A DNA stretch of 64,000 nt from Conexibacter sp. CPCC 206217 (GTDB lineage: Bacteria > Actinomycetota > Thermoleophilia > Solirubrobacterales > Solirubrobacteraceae): NCBI RefSeq assembly GCF_030646165.1, contig NZ_JAUTDO010000002.1:310001-374000 (forward strand), written 5' to 3'. Positions 50,454 to 58,510 of the stretch are shown here, one piece after another. The translations under genes were made by a program, and so were the position numbers. Positions within the stretch are counted from its first letter, which is position 1. Each line of letters opens with the position of its first letter. The notes under the pieces were generated by a model that saw only the letters and a list, made by a program, of their open reading frames with translations, was not told the DNA's origin and did not search any database.

Positions 50454-51296
50454 GTGTCATCCCCTCCCGCCACGATCGTCATCCCGACCCGCAACCGGCC
50501 CGGCTACCTCGACGTCACGCTCGCTTCGCTGCAGCCGCAGGCGGCCGCGCGCGGTGCCGAACTGCTCGTCGTGCTCGACGGGCCCGACCCCGTCAGCGCC
50601 GCCACCGCCGCACGTCACGGCGCGCGCGTGATCGCGCTCGACCGTCAGCACGGGCCCAACGCCGCCCGCAACGCAGCGATCGACGCCGCCGGCAGCGACC
50701 TGCTCGCGTTCGTCGACGACGACGTGCGGGTGCCGCCGAGCTGGTTGGAGGCGCTGCTGGCCGCGGCCGCCGCGACGCCCGATCGCGACGCCTTCACCGG
50801 ACCGATCCACGCGGTGCTGGAGGGCGGCGGCCCGCGCGCCTGCGGGCGCGAGGCGCCGCCGATCACCGCGTTCGACGCCGGCCCGGCAGACGTCGACGTG
50901 CCGCTCGCATGGAGCGCGAACCTGGCGATCCGCCGCTCCGCCTTCGAGAGCGCCGGCCGCTTCGACGAGGCGATTCCGGTCGGCGGGGACGAAGAGGAGT
51001 GGCTCGAACGCCACCGCGCCGCCGGCGGGCGGATCCGCTACGTCGCCGCCGCGGGCCTCGACCATCGCCGCACGCCCGCGGACGCGACGCTGCGATCGCT
51101 CTCGCGCGCGGCGTTCCACCGCGGCCGCGCCGGCCGCCGCACGGATGTGCGCAAGGGCGTCGCACCGTCGCTGATGCGCGAACTGCGCGTCTTCGCCGGC
51201 TGCTGCTGGCACGTCCCGCGCCGCCTCTGCCTGATCGGCGTCGTGATGGCGGCGCACAGCGCCGGGCGGATCCGAGAGGCGCTCGCGCGCCGATGA
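50454..51296 (+). CDS. GT2 glycosyltransferase
   Basis: 280 residues from GTG 50454. TIVIPTRNRPGYLDVTLASL, LLVVLDGPDPVSAATAARHG, GPNAARNAAIDAAGSDLLAF and VDDDVRVPPSWLEALLAAA (DXD-type metal site) form the GT-A core. WSANLAIRRSAFESAGRFDE and GGDEEEWLERHRAAG give the acceptor-side ED motif. The C-terminus includes RVFAGCCWHVPRRLCLIGVV, a possible membrane-contacting helix. The stop overlaps the next start (ATGA). Confidence 0.9.
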   Translation: MSSPPATIVIPTRNRPGYLDVTLASLQPQAAARGAELLVVLDGPDPVSAATAARHGARVIALDRQHGPNAARNAAIDAAGSDLLAFVDDDVRVPPSWLEALLAAAAATPDRDAFTGPIHAVLEGGGPRACGREAPPITAFDAGPADVDVPLAWSANLAIRRSAFESAGRFDEAIPVGGDEEEWLERHRAAGGRIRYVAAAGLDHRRTPADATLRSLSRAAFHRGRAGRRTDVRKGVAPSLMRELRVFAGCCWHVPRRLCLIGVVMAAHSAGRIREALARR

Positions 51297-52111
51297 GCGA
51301 GGCCGAGAACCCGTTCGCCTCGGGCGAGTCGGGGATCGTCGCGGGCGTGCGCGCGAACGTGCGCACGCGCGCGCAGGACGCCGCGCTCGACGCGCTGCGG
51401 GTCGCGCAGCTGGAGCCGTGGCGGCTGCGACGGGCCGCGCGCAGCGCGCCGCCGCGCCGACGCGTGCTGGCGCTCGGGATCGAGCGGACCGACCGCGCGA
51501 ACCTGATGGCGCCGACGCGCACGGAGCTGCTGCGCTCGCGCCACGACGTCGAGGTCGCGACGATCGACGTCGGCGGCCGCGGCAAGTGGGCGAACCTCAA
51601 CCTGCTGCTCGCCGACCATCCGGCGCAGGACCGCGACTGGCTGCTCGTGGTCGACGACGACGTCGCGCTGCCGCACGGCTTCCTCGACGACTTCCTGTTC
51701 CTCGCCGAGCGCTTCGACCTGCGGCTCGCGCAGCCCGCGCACCGCCGCCGTTCGCACGCCGCCTGGCGCGTCACGAGACGCCGCGGCGGCAGCGTCGTGC
51801 GCGAGACCGGCTTCGTCGAGATCGGCCCGATCAGCGCCCTGCACTCGAGCACCTTCGAGGCGCTGCTGCCGTTCCCCGACCACCTCCGCGCCGGCTGGGG
51901 CCTCGACGCGCACTGGGCCGCGCTCGCGCGCCAGCTCGGCTGGCGCACCGGCGTCGTCGACGCGACGCCGATCCGCCACGTGATGCGCCCGATCGCCGAC
52001 AGCTACCGGCGCGAGGAGGCGGTCGCCGAGGCGAGCGCCTTCCTCGCCGAGCGGCCGCACGTCACGCCCGCCGAGGCGCAGCGCACGACCGCGACGCACC
52101 GGGCGTGGTGA
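51293..52111 (+). CDS. GT-A-like glycosyltransferase of unassigned family
   Basis: 272 residues from ATG 51293. RVLALGIERTDRANLMAPTR, KWANLNLLLADHPAQDRDWL and LVVDDDVALPHGFLDDFLFL suggest a GT-A fold with a DDD metal site. FVEIGPISALHSSTFEALLP and DHLRAGWGLDAHWAALARQL resemble the acceptor half; the GWGLD motif also occurs in DUF707-type proteins, which supports a distant link. VDATPIRHVMRPIADSY follows. It is co-transcribed with the GT2 gene, so it probably adds a neighbouring sugar. The family cannot be fixed by eye. Confidence 0.65.
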   Translation: MSEAENPFASGESGIVAGVRANVRTRAQDAALDALRVAQLEPWRLRRAARSAPPRRRVLALGIERTDRANLMAPTRTELLRSRHDVEVATIDVGGRGKWANLNLLLADHPAQDRDWLLVVDDDVALPHGFLDDFLFLAERFDLRLAQPAHRRRSHAAWRVTRRRGGSVVRETGFVEIGPISALHSSTFEALLPFPDHLRAGWGLDAHWAALARQLGWRTGVVDATPIRHVMRPIADSYRREEAVAEASAFLAERPHVTPAEAQRTTATHRAW

Positions 52112-52171
52112 GCGCGTCGATGATCGGCGCACGGAGGACCGGGCCGGTGCGCGCCGCCGCGACCCGCGCGC

Positions 52172-52176
52172 AGGAG
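52172..52176 (+). promoter_or_regulatory. Ribosome binding site AGGAG
   Basis: AGGAG is 8 bases before ATG 52185 and fixes this start, which follows a 73-base gap after the previous gene. Confidence 0.6.
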
Positions 52177-52184
52177 ACGGCGCG

Positions 52185-53486
52185 ATGAAGGTCGCCGTCG
52201 TCGCGGAGCTGTACCCGCGCGCGAGCGATCCGGTGCTGGGGGTGTGGGCGCACCGGCAGGCGCTCGCGGCGCGGGACGCCGGCGCCGACGTGCGGGTGGT
52301 GGTGCTGCACCGCCCGCTGCCGCCGCTCGCCGCCGTCAAGCGCGGCGACGTACGCGCCCTGCGCACGGCGCTGAGCCAGCCGCGCGGCGTCGAGCTGGAC
52401 GGGCTGGAGGTCTCCTACGTGCAGTACGTCTCGCCGCCGCGCCCGTGGAGCTACGGCGCCTGGGGCGCGTGGGCGGCGCCGGCGCTGAAGCGGGCGCTGC
52501 ACGCGCTGCACGCGCGCTTCCCGTTCGAGCTGGTGCACGCGCACTACGCCGTCCCAGCGGGCGACGCGGTGCGACGCGCGCTGCCCGGCGTGCCGCTCGT
52601 CGTCTCCGTCCACGGCGGCGACGTGCTGTCGACGGTCAACCGCAGCCCGTACGCGCGCCGCACCGTCGCGCGCACGTTCGGCCACGCGCAACTGGTGCTC
52701 GCCAACAGCGCCGGCACGGCCGCTCGCTGCCGCGTCGCGGGCGCGCCCGCCGACGCCGTCGAGGTCGTCCACCTGGGGACGGATCTGCCGGCGCTGGCCG
52801 CCGCGCCGCGCGCGGCCGGCACGACCGCCGCCCTCGGCGGCGCCGCCACGCGCCCCGGCGCCGCCACGCGCCCCGGCGCCGTCACGCGCCCTGGAGCCGC
52901 CATGCGCCCCGGCGCCGCGCGCGAGCCCGCCGAGCCCCCGCCCACCCTCGTCAGCGTCGGCCACCTCGTCGCGCGCAAGCGGCACGCGGACGTCGTGGAG
53001 GCGCTCGCGCTCCTGCGCGCCGACCATCCGGAGCTGCGCTACGAGATCGTCGGCGACGGGCCGGAGCGCGCGCCGCTGCAAGATCTCGTGCAGCGGCTCG
53101 GCGTCGGCGACCGCGTCGACTTCAGCGGGCAGCTGCCGCCGGCGCAGGCGCGCGAGCGGGCGCAGCGGGCGGACCTGTTCGTGCTGCCGAGCGTCGACGA
53201 GGCGTTCGGCGTCGCCTACGTCGAGGCGATGGCCGGCGGCGTGCCCGCGATCGGCTGCGCGGGCGAGGACGGCCCGGAGGAGATCGCCGCGCTCGGCGGC
53301 GGGATCGTGCGCGTGCCACCGCGCGATCCGGCCGCGCTGGCCGAGCGGATCGACGCGCTGCTGCGCGACGCCCCTGCCCGCCGCGCGCTCGGCGAGACCG
53401 CCCGCGCGACCGTGGCAGCGCACTTCACCTGGGAACGGTGCGGTGCTGCGACGGTCGCGGCGTATGCCCGCGCGCTGGCGCGTTGA
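52185..53486 (+). CDS. GT4-family glycosyltransferase with hexapeptide-repeat linker
   Basis: 433 residues from ATG 52185. KVAVVAELYPRASDPVLGVW and FELVHAHYAVPAGDAVRRAL with VSVHGGDVLSTV form the acceptor domain. Residues about 220-243 are four tandem A-A/V-T/M-R-P-G hexapeptides inserted before the donor domain. The donor half has TLVSVGHLVARKRHADVVEA, ADLFVLPSVDEAFGVAYVEA (EAFGVAYVE as E-x7-E) and MAGGVPAIGCAGEDGPEEIA. It resembles GT4 enzymes of the WcaL/TuaC kind. It is the last gene before the 450-base gap. Confidence 0.9.
   Translation: MKVAVVAELYPRASDPVLGVWAHRQALAARDAGADVRVVVLHRPLPPLAAVKRGDVRALRTALSQPRGVELDGLEVSYVQYVSPPRPWSYGAWGAWAAPALKRALHALHARFPFELVHAHYAVPAGDAVRRALPGVPLVVSVHGGDVLSTVNRSPYARRTVARTFGHAQLVLANSAGTAARCRVAGAPADAVEVVHLGTDLPALAAAPRAAGTTAALGGAATRPGAATRPGAVTRPGAAMRPGAAREPAEPPPTLVSVGHLVARKRHADVVEALALLRADHPELRYEIVGDGPERAPLQDLVQRLGVGDRVDFSGQLPPAQARERAQRADLFVLPSVDEAFGVAYVEAMAGGVPAIGCAGEDGPEEIAALGGGIVRVPPRDPAALAERIDALLRDAPARRALGETARATVAAHFTWERCGAATVAAYARALAR
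52842..52913 (+). repeat. Four 18-base tandem repeats encoding (A-A/V-T/M-R-P-G)
   Basis: Units start at 52842, 52860, 52878 and 52896. The first two are identical (GCCGCCACGCGCCCCGGC), the third and fourth carry one to three changes. The array lies in frame at the junction of the two Rossmann domains. Confidence 0.9.
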
Positions 53487-53590
53487 AACGCTTCGGCGCG
53501 CGCTGCGCAAGTCGGCGCGTGTGCGCTGACGCGCCCTGACATGGCCGCGTTTCAGCCGTGAGGGCGTGGGTACCAGGCCGTCAAGGTGTT

Positions 53591-53620
53591 CTCCCGGCCC
53601 GGCGCGCCTCGGGCCGGGAG
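53591..53620. terminator. Perfect 11-base-arm hairpin after the GT4 gene
   Basis: CTCCCGGCCCG (53591-53601) pairs with CGGGCCGGGAG (53610-53620) around an 8-base loop, 105 bases after the stop of the glycosyltransferase gene. No T-run follows, so termination is unproven. Confidence 0.45.
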
Positions 53621-53895
53621 GCGCCTCATGTCGCGCTGGTCCTGGTCGACGGAGGCCGCCCCCGGTCCCGGGCTTCCGTCGCCAGCGCGGCATACCTTCG
53701 GCGCAGCTGGGGAGGAGCACCGACGCCCCGTCGATGTTCCTCCCCCGCGCCGGAGGACTGTCCGGTTGCGGGACCTCCCGCGCGCCCCGTTTTGCGGAGA
53801 CTCCCCGAACCGCAACCCCGCAACTTCGGCGCAGACGGCCCGTTGAGGCCTTCAACGACGACGCGACCGTGGGCGGATCCCGCCCGACCCCTTGG

Positions 53896-53901
53896 TAGCG
53901 T
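53896..53901 (+). promoter_or_regulatory. -10-like TAGCGT for the anchored secreted protein
   Basis: TAGCGT lies 34 bases before ATG 53936, leaving a short leader with a weak GAAGGG at 53919-53924. Confidence 0.35.
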
Positions 53902-53935
53902 TGAACATCCACGGCCGCGAAGGGCCCTGTCACCC

Positions 53936-54613
53936 ATGAGCAAGCCGAACACTCTTCTCGCACTCCTCCTCGTCGCCGTCCTCGGCACGGTCGCCGCTGC
54001 GCCCGCGAGCGCGGCCAGCGGCGACGCGATCATCAGAGACTGCTCCAACTCCGACACCGGCCTGCTGAAGGGCACGTACAGCAAGAGCGAACTGCGCGCC
54101 GCGAGAAAGCTGGTCAGAGGCGACATCGCCGAGTACACCGGCTGCTACGACGCGATCGAAGCGGCGCTGCGTGCGAGACCGAGAACGAACGACACCAGCG
54201 GCGGTGGCGGCAACGGCAGCGACACGAGCGATGGCGGCGGCGGCGGTGTCGACTCCGGCGCCGGCGCCACCAGCAGCGGCGGCACGACCGGCGGCGCCGT
54301 CGACAGCGCCACCGCCGCCAGCGGCGGCGCCGGCAGGACGGGCGGCGGCGCCACCGACGCCCCCAGCGGCACCGCGGACGGCTCGACGCCCGCTCCCACG
54401 ACACCCGCGCCGACGACGCAGCGGGCCGGCAGAGCCGCACCCGTGGAACTCGCCGGCGCGACGATCACGCCCGGCTTCGGCGCCACCGCCGACCCCGAGG
54501 CGCGCGCGCTTCCGACGCCGCTGATCGCCTTCCTCGTGCTGCTCGCGGCCGGCGCCATCGGCGTTGCCGCACCGACGATCGGGCGACGTGTCCTCGCTCG
54601 CAGACGCGGCTGA
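53936..54613 (+). CDS. Secreted, C-terminally anchored protein with Gly/Ser/Thr-rich stalk
   Basis: 225 residues from ATG 53936. A signal peptide (KPNTLLALLLVAVLGTVAAA ending at APASAA) is followed by a short domain with two Cys (IIRDCSNSDTGLLKGTYSKS; EYTGCYDAIEAAL), then about 100 residues of Gly/Ser/Thr/Ala/Pro stalk, and a C-terminal membrane helix (LIAFLVLLAAGAIGVAAPTI) with RRVLARRRG. This is the layout of a wall-spanning anchored protein. Its 3' end overlaps the O-antigen-ligase-like gene by 26 bases, so the two are linked. The Cys-containing domain is seen in actinobacterial hypothetical proteins but has no known role. Confidence 0.72.
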   Translation: MSKPNTLLALLLVAVLGTVAAAPASAASGDAIIRDCSNSDTGLLKGTYSKSELRAARKLVRGDIAEYTGCYDAIEAALRARPRTNDTSGGGGNGSDTSDGGGGGVDSGAGATSSGGTTGGAVDSATAASGGAGRTGGGATDAPSGTADGSTPAPTTPAPTTQRAGRAAPVELAGATITPGFGATADPEARALPTPLIAFLVLLAAGAIGVAAPTIGRRVLARRRG

Positions 54614-56801
54614 GAACGACGCTTCGCAGCTGACCCCGCCGGCGCCCTCGGGTGCCGGCGCGCCGAGCCGTGCGCGCGGCGGCCTGCGCGCGCGCCTCGC
54701 CGCGCACCCCGACCCGCCCGTGACGATCGCGCTCGCCGCGCTGCTGATCGCGATCGGCTTCGTCGTCGGCGGCGGCGGCGCGCTCGACTCGACGACCGGC
54801 CCCGAGATCGCGCTGACGCTGCTCGGCACCGCTGCCGTCGCGCTCGCCGCGGTCCTGTCGCCGCCCGGGCGGCGGCTGTGGGGCGGCGTCACGCTGCTGC
54901 TGTTCGGCGCGCTGACGGCGTTGACGGCGATCTCGATCGCCTGGTCGGTCGCGCCGTCGGAGTCGTGGCTGGCGGCGAACCTGACGCTCTCCTATCTGGC
55001 CGCGTTCGCCGGCGCGGCCGCGCTCGTGCGGATCGCCTCCGAGCGCTGGGCGGCGGTCCTCGGCGGTGTCGTGCTGGCGGCGCTGGTGCTGTCCGGCTAC
55101 GCGCTGCTGGTGAAGGTCTTCCCGTCGCTGGAGGGGATCGACACAGGCACCGCGCGGCTGCGTTCGCCGTTCGACTACTGGAACGCGGTCGGGCTGATGG
55201 CCGTGCTGGGGATCCCCGGGACGCTGTGGGTCGGCGCGCGCCGCGACGGCCACGCCGCGCTGCGCGCGCTGTCGGTCCCCGCGCTGACGCTGCTGCTGAC
55301 CGCGATGCTGCTCGCCTACAGCCGCGGCGCGCTGCTGGTGACGGTGATCGTGATCGCGCTGTGGTTCGCGATCGTGCCGCTGCGACTGCGCGGCGCCGCG
55401 ATGCTGCTGGCCGCCGGCGCCGGCACCGCGGTCGTCGGCCTGTGGTCGTTCGGCAACGACAGCCTGTCGAGAGACGGCGTGCCGCTCGACGTGCGCGCCG
55501 ACGGCGGACACGAGCTCGGGCTGCTGCTGGTCGCGGTTCTGATCGTGACGGCCGGCGCCGGCCTCGCGCTCGCCTTCGCGACCGAGAAGGGGCAGTGGCC
55601 GCAGCAGCGCCGCCAGGCCGTCGGCGCGACGCTGCTGGTGCTGCTCGCGCTGGTCCCGCTCGCGGCGGCCGGCAAGCTCGCCGTCTCCGACCGCGGCCTG
55701 CCCGGCACGATCTCCGACCGCTGGCACGAGCTGACCGATCCCAACGCCGCACAGCCGGGCAACGACCCGAGCCGCTTCACGTCCGCCGGCGGCGTGCGCG
55801 CCAGATATTGGGACGACGCCTTCAGACTGTGGAAGTGGGACGACCGCACGCGCTGGGCGGGCGTCGGCGCCGACGGCTTCGACTCCGCTCGCCGCGCGTT
55901 GCAGACGGACAAGCTGCGCGCCGGCCACGCGCACGGCTACATCCCGCAGACGCTCGCCGACCTCGGCCTCGCGGGCCTGCTCGTGAACCTGCTGCTGCTG
56001 GTCGCGTGGCTGGTCGCGGTCGCGCGCGCGACCGCGCTGAAGCCCCGCCATCGCATCGGCGCTTGGGCCGTCGCCGCCGCCCGCGCGCGCGACCTGCGCA
56101 CGCCCGTCCCGCGGCGCGAGCCGGTCGAGTGGACGCCCGAGCGGATCGGCCTCGTCACGCTCGCGCTGACCGCGGTCGCGTTCGGCCTGCACTCCGCCGT
56201 CGACTGGACCTGGTTCATCCCCGGCACCGCGGTCACGGGCCTGATCTGCGCCGGCTGGGTCGCCGGCCGCGGCCCGCTCGCCGAGCCGCCCGCGCGCGGC
56301 CGCGTCCCGCGGCCGCTGAAGAGCGCGCCGACCGCGCTGGCGTTCGCCGGCGCGATCGTGCTCGTCGGACTGGCGGGCGCCTGGACGATCTGGCAGCCGC
56401 AGCGCTCCGCGAACCTCAACGCGGACGCACAGACGCTGCTCGACGCCGGCAGACTGCCGCAGGCGATCGCGAAGGGGCGCGACGCGGCCGACGCCAACCC
56501 GCTGTCGGTCGAGCCGCTGTTCACGATCGCCGACGCGCAGGACCAGTCGGGCAGACCGCGGGAGGCGCTCAGAACGCTGCAGCAGGCGGTCGAGCTGCAG
56601 CAGGCGAATCCCGAGGCCTGGCTGCGGCTCGGTTCCGAGGAACTTGCGCTGAACGACCTCAGAGGCGCGCTCAGCGCCTATGCGGCAGCTGTCTTCCTCG
56701 ACCCGTTCTCGCCCTCGACGAGAGCGGCGCTGGCCGAGGCGCAGGCGAGAGCCGGCGTCGCGCTGGGAACGACGACGCCGCCCGCCACGCCGACGCCCTG
56801 A
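54588..56801 (+). CDS. O-antigen ligase/polymerase-like membrane protein with TPR-like tail
   Basis: 737 residues from GTG 54588. About twelve membrane helices. The Wzy_C signature is present: AMLLAYSRGALLVTVIVIAL (SRG motif) before the large external loop (about residues 295-440), with the RARYWDDAFRLWKWDDRTRW AGVGADGF segment, then HAHGYIPQTLADLGLAG (HN-type motif) and GLHSAVDWTWFIPG. After the last helix, TPR-like helical repeats occupy about residues 610-725 (AQTLLDAGRLPQAIAKGRDA; DAQDQSGRPREALRTLQQAV; WLRLGSEELALNDLRGALSA), as in several actinobacterial homologues. It polymerises or ligates lipid-linked glycan outside the membrane. Confidence 0.88.
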   Translation: MSSLADAAENDASQLTPPAPSGAGAPSRARGGLRARLAAHPDPPVTIALAALLIAIGFVVGGGGALDSTTGPEIALTLLGTAAVALAAVLSPPGRRLWGGVTLLLFGALTALTAISIAWSVAPSESWLAANLTLSYLAAFAGAAALVRIASERWAAVLGGVVLAALVLSGYALLVKVFPSLEGIDTGTARLRSPFDYWNAVGLMAVLGIPGTLWVGARRDGHAALRALSVPALTLLLTAMLLAYSRGALLVTVIVIALWFAIVPLRLRGAAMLLAAGAGTAVVGLWSFGNDSLSRDGVPLDVRADGGHELGLLLVAVLIVTAGAGLALAFATEKGQWPQQRRQAVGATLLVLLALVPLAAAGKLAVSDRGLPGTISDRWHELTDPNAAQPGNDPSRFTSAGGVRARYWDDAFRLWKWDDRTRWAGVGADGFDSARRALQTDKLRAGHAHGYIPQTLADLGLAGLLVNLLLLVAWLVAVARATALKPRHRIGAWAVAAARARDLRTPVPRREPVEWTPERIGLVTLALTAVAFGLHSAVDWTWFIPGTAVTGLICAGWVAGRGPLAEPPARGRVPRPLKSAPTALAFAGAIVLVGLAGAWTIWQPQRSANLNADAQTLLDAGRLPQAIAKGRDAADANPLSVEPLFTIADAQDQSGRPREALRTLQQAVELQQANPEAWLRLGSEELALNDLRGALSAYAAAVFLDPFSPSTRAALAEAQARAGVALGTTTPPATPTP

Positions 56802-56924
56802 CCGCCCCGCTCAAGCCGCTCGCCGCTGGTCGGCCGGCTGCGCCGACGGCTCCGAGCTGATCTCCGTCGGACGCGTGCTGGTAGCGGCTGCGGCGCTGGC
56901 GGACGGACGGCCGGGGCCGAGAAG

Positions 56925-58505
56925 CTAGAAGGCGCCGCGCCGCATCACGACGGCGGGCAGCGTCTTCAGCAGGATCACGAGATCGAGCGCGACCGACCAG
57001 CGCTCGAGGTAGAGGAAGTCGAGCCGCACGAGGTCGTCGAAGTCCAGCTCGGAGCGGCCCGAGACCTGCCACAGGCCGGTGATCCCCGGCAGCACGAGGT
57101 AGCGCTTCTTGTGCCACTCCTCCAGCCGCTCGAAGTCGCGCAGCGGCAGCGGCCGCGGCCCGACCAGCGACATCTCGCCGCGCACGACGTTGACGAGCTG
57201 CGGCAGCTCGTCGAGCGAGAAGCGGCGCAGCAGCCTGCCGACCGACGTCACGCGCGGGTCGTCGCGGATCTTGAAGAGCGCGCCGTCGGCCTCGTTGAGC
57301 TGCTCCAGCTCCTCCTCGCTGACGCCGGCGTCGTCGCGCATCGTGCGGAACTTGAAGCAGTCGAACGGCATCCCGCCGATCCCGGGGCGCGCCGAGCGGT
57401 AGAGGACCGGGCCGCGCGAGGTCAGCTTGACGGCGAGCGAGAGCGCCAGCAGCAGCGGCGACAGCAGCGCCAGCAGCAGCAGCGCGCCGACGAGGTCGAA
57501 CGTGCGCTTGACGGCGAAGTCGATCCCGTCGAAGACCGGCGGCTTGAGCGTGAAGAGCGGGACCGACTGGCCCGGCATGAACTCGGCGCGCTGGACGAGG
57601 ATCTCCATCGTCGACGGCGCGACGTGCACCTCGACGCCGCGGCGGTGGCACTGGTCGACCAGCTCGACGGCGAGCGCCTGCGGGAAGTCGGGGTCGGCGA
57701 TGATCACCTCCTGCACGCGGTCGCGCGCCAGCACCTCGCCGAGGTCGGCGAGCGCGCCGAGCGAGCGCAGCCCGTTGTCCGGGCGCGGCGTCAGCGAGAT
57801 GTAGCCGACCATCTCGACCTCGCGGCTGGGCGAGGCGGTCAGCGCGTGCGCGACCTGGTCGATGTGCTTGCCGCTGCCGACCAGCAGCGTGCGGCGCGAG
57901 TAGCCGGCGAGCGTCAGCAGCCTGCCCGTCACGAACGTGTGGATCCAACGGAACGAGGCGACGTAGAGGATCGAGAAGCCCAGCGACGCGTAGAAGATGT
58001 AGTAGCTGGTGAACTCCTGGCCGCTGGCGACGGCGAAGATCAGCGCCACGATCGTGACCTGGAACAGCGACGTGACGATCCGCGTCAGACCGGGGCGCCG
58101 CGGGCGGTCGGAGTAGAGGTCCGAGCGCGCGAACAGCAGCACCGTCACGAGGTAGGCGAACGCGAGGTAGTCCTGCGTCTGCCCGAACGCGAGGTCGGCG
58201 CCGGAGGAGATCGTGAACTCGCCCTTGATCAGCGCCTTCAGCAGCAGGGCGGTGAAGAGCGCGAGCCAGACGCCGGCGAAGTCGAGCGCGAGCAGCGTCG
58301 CGATCCGCAGCAGCTTGCGCAACGTCACGAGCCGCAGCAGGAACGACAGGACCGGCGGACGCTTGCGGCGTACGTCTCTGTCGGACAGGGCGGCGATCAC
58401 CCCGTCGGCTTGCTGCTCATCGACGTCAAGCGCGCCGTTCATCACACGTTGCATGGCCTCCTTCTGCAACGGCCCGGAACGCGAGGAGTTCCGGCCTTTC
58501 GTCAC
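56925..58505 (-). CDS. Polyprenyl glycosylphosphotransferase (WbaP/WcaJ/CpsE type)
   Basis: 526 residues from GTG 58505, 5 bases after the upstream stop; a start at the internal Met near residue 18 is possible. Four N-terminal membrane helices, a cytoplasmic CoA_binding_3-like Rossmann region (LLVGSGKHIDQVAHAL) and a fifth helix (VKRTFDLVGALLLLALLSPL) precede the catalytic domain: SRGPVLYRSARPGIGGMPFD, CFKFRTMRDDAG, DELPQLVNVVRGEMSLVGPR and LPGITGLWQVSGRSELDF. The enzyme transfers a sugar-1-phosphate from a UDP-sugar to undecaprenyl phosphate and so initiates the glycan. A basic helical N-terminal extension (about 50 residues) is odd for the family. Confidence 0.95.
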   Translation of the reverse strand: MTKGRNSSRSGPLQKEAMQRVMNGALDVDEQQADGVIAALSDRDVRRKRPPVLSFLLRLVTLRKLLRIATLLALDFAGVWLALFTALLLKALIKGEFTISSGADLAFGQTQDYLAFAYLVTVLLFARSDLYSDRPRRPGLTRIVTSLFQVTIVALIFAVASGQEFTSYYIFYASLGFSILYVASFRWIHTFVTGRLLTLAGYSRRTLLVGSGKHIDQVAHALTASPSREVEMVGYISLTPRPDNGLRSLGALADLGEVLARDRVQEVIIADPDFPQALAVELVDQCHRRGVEVHVAPSTMEILVQRAEFMPGQSVPLFTLKPPVFDGIDFAVKRTFDLVGALLLLALLSPLLLALSLAVKLTSRGPVLYRSARPGIGGMPFDCFKFRTMRDDAGVSEEELEQLNEADGALFKIRDDPRVTSVGRLLRRFSLDELPQLVNVVRGEMSLVGPRPLPLRDFERLEEWHKKRYLVLPGITGLWQVSGRSELDFDDLVRLDFLYLERWSVALDLVILLKTLPAVVMRRGAF

Positions 58506-58510
58506 ATGCG

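Larger units (their letters stand above)
53487..53935. other. 449-base gap with several inverted repeats, no gene seen
   Basis: No frame with plausible protein content. Structures seen: the perfect 11-base-arm hairpin at 53591-53620; GCGGGA-CC-TCCCGC near 53770-53785; GTTGA-N5-TCAAC near 53842-53856; and an 11-base direct repeat CTTCGGCGCAG at 53696-53706 and 53824-53834. TAGCGT at 53896 is a likely -10 for the next gene. The density of structure suggests a terminator plus a regulated leader or promoter. Confidence 0.5.

Noticed and set aside
53558..53935. Upstream in-frame extension of the anchored secreted protein
   Set aside because: It would place Pro/Arg-rich sequence before a perfect signal peptide and translate through strong hairpins. 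ATG 53936 is the sensible start.
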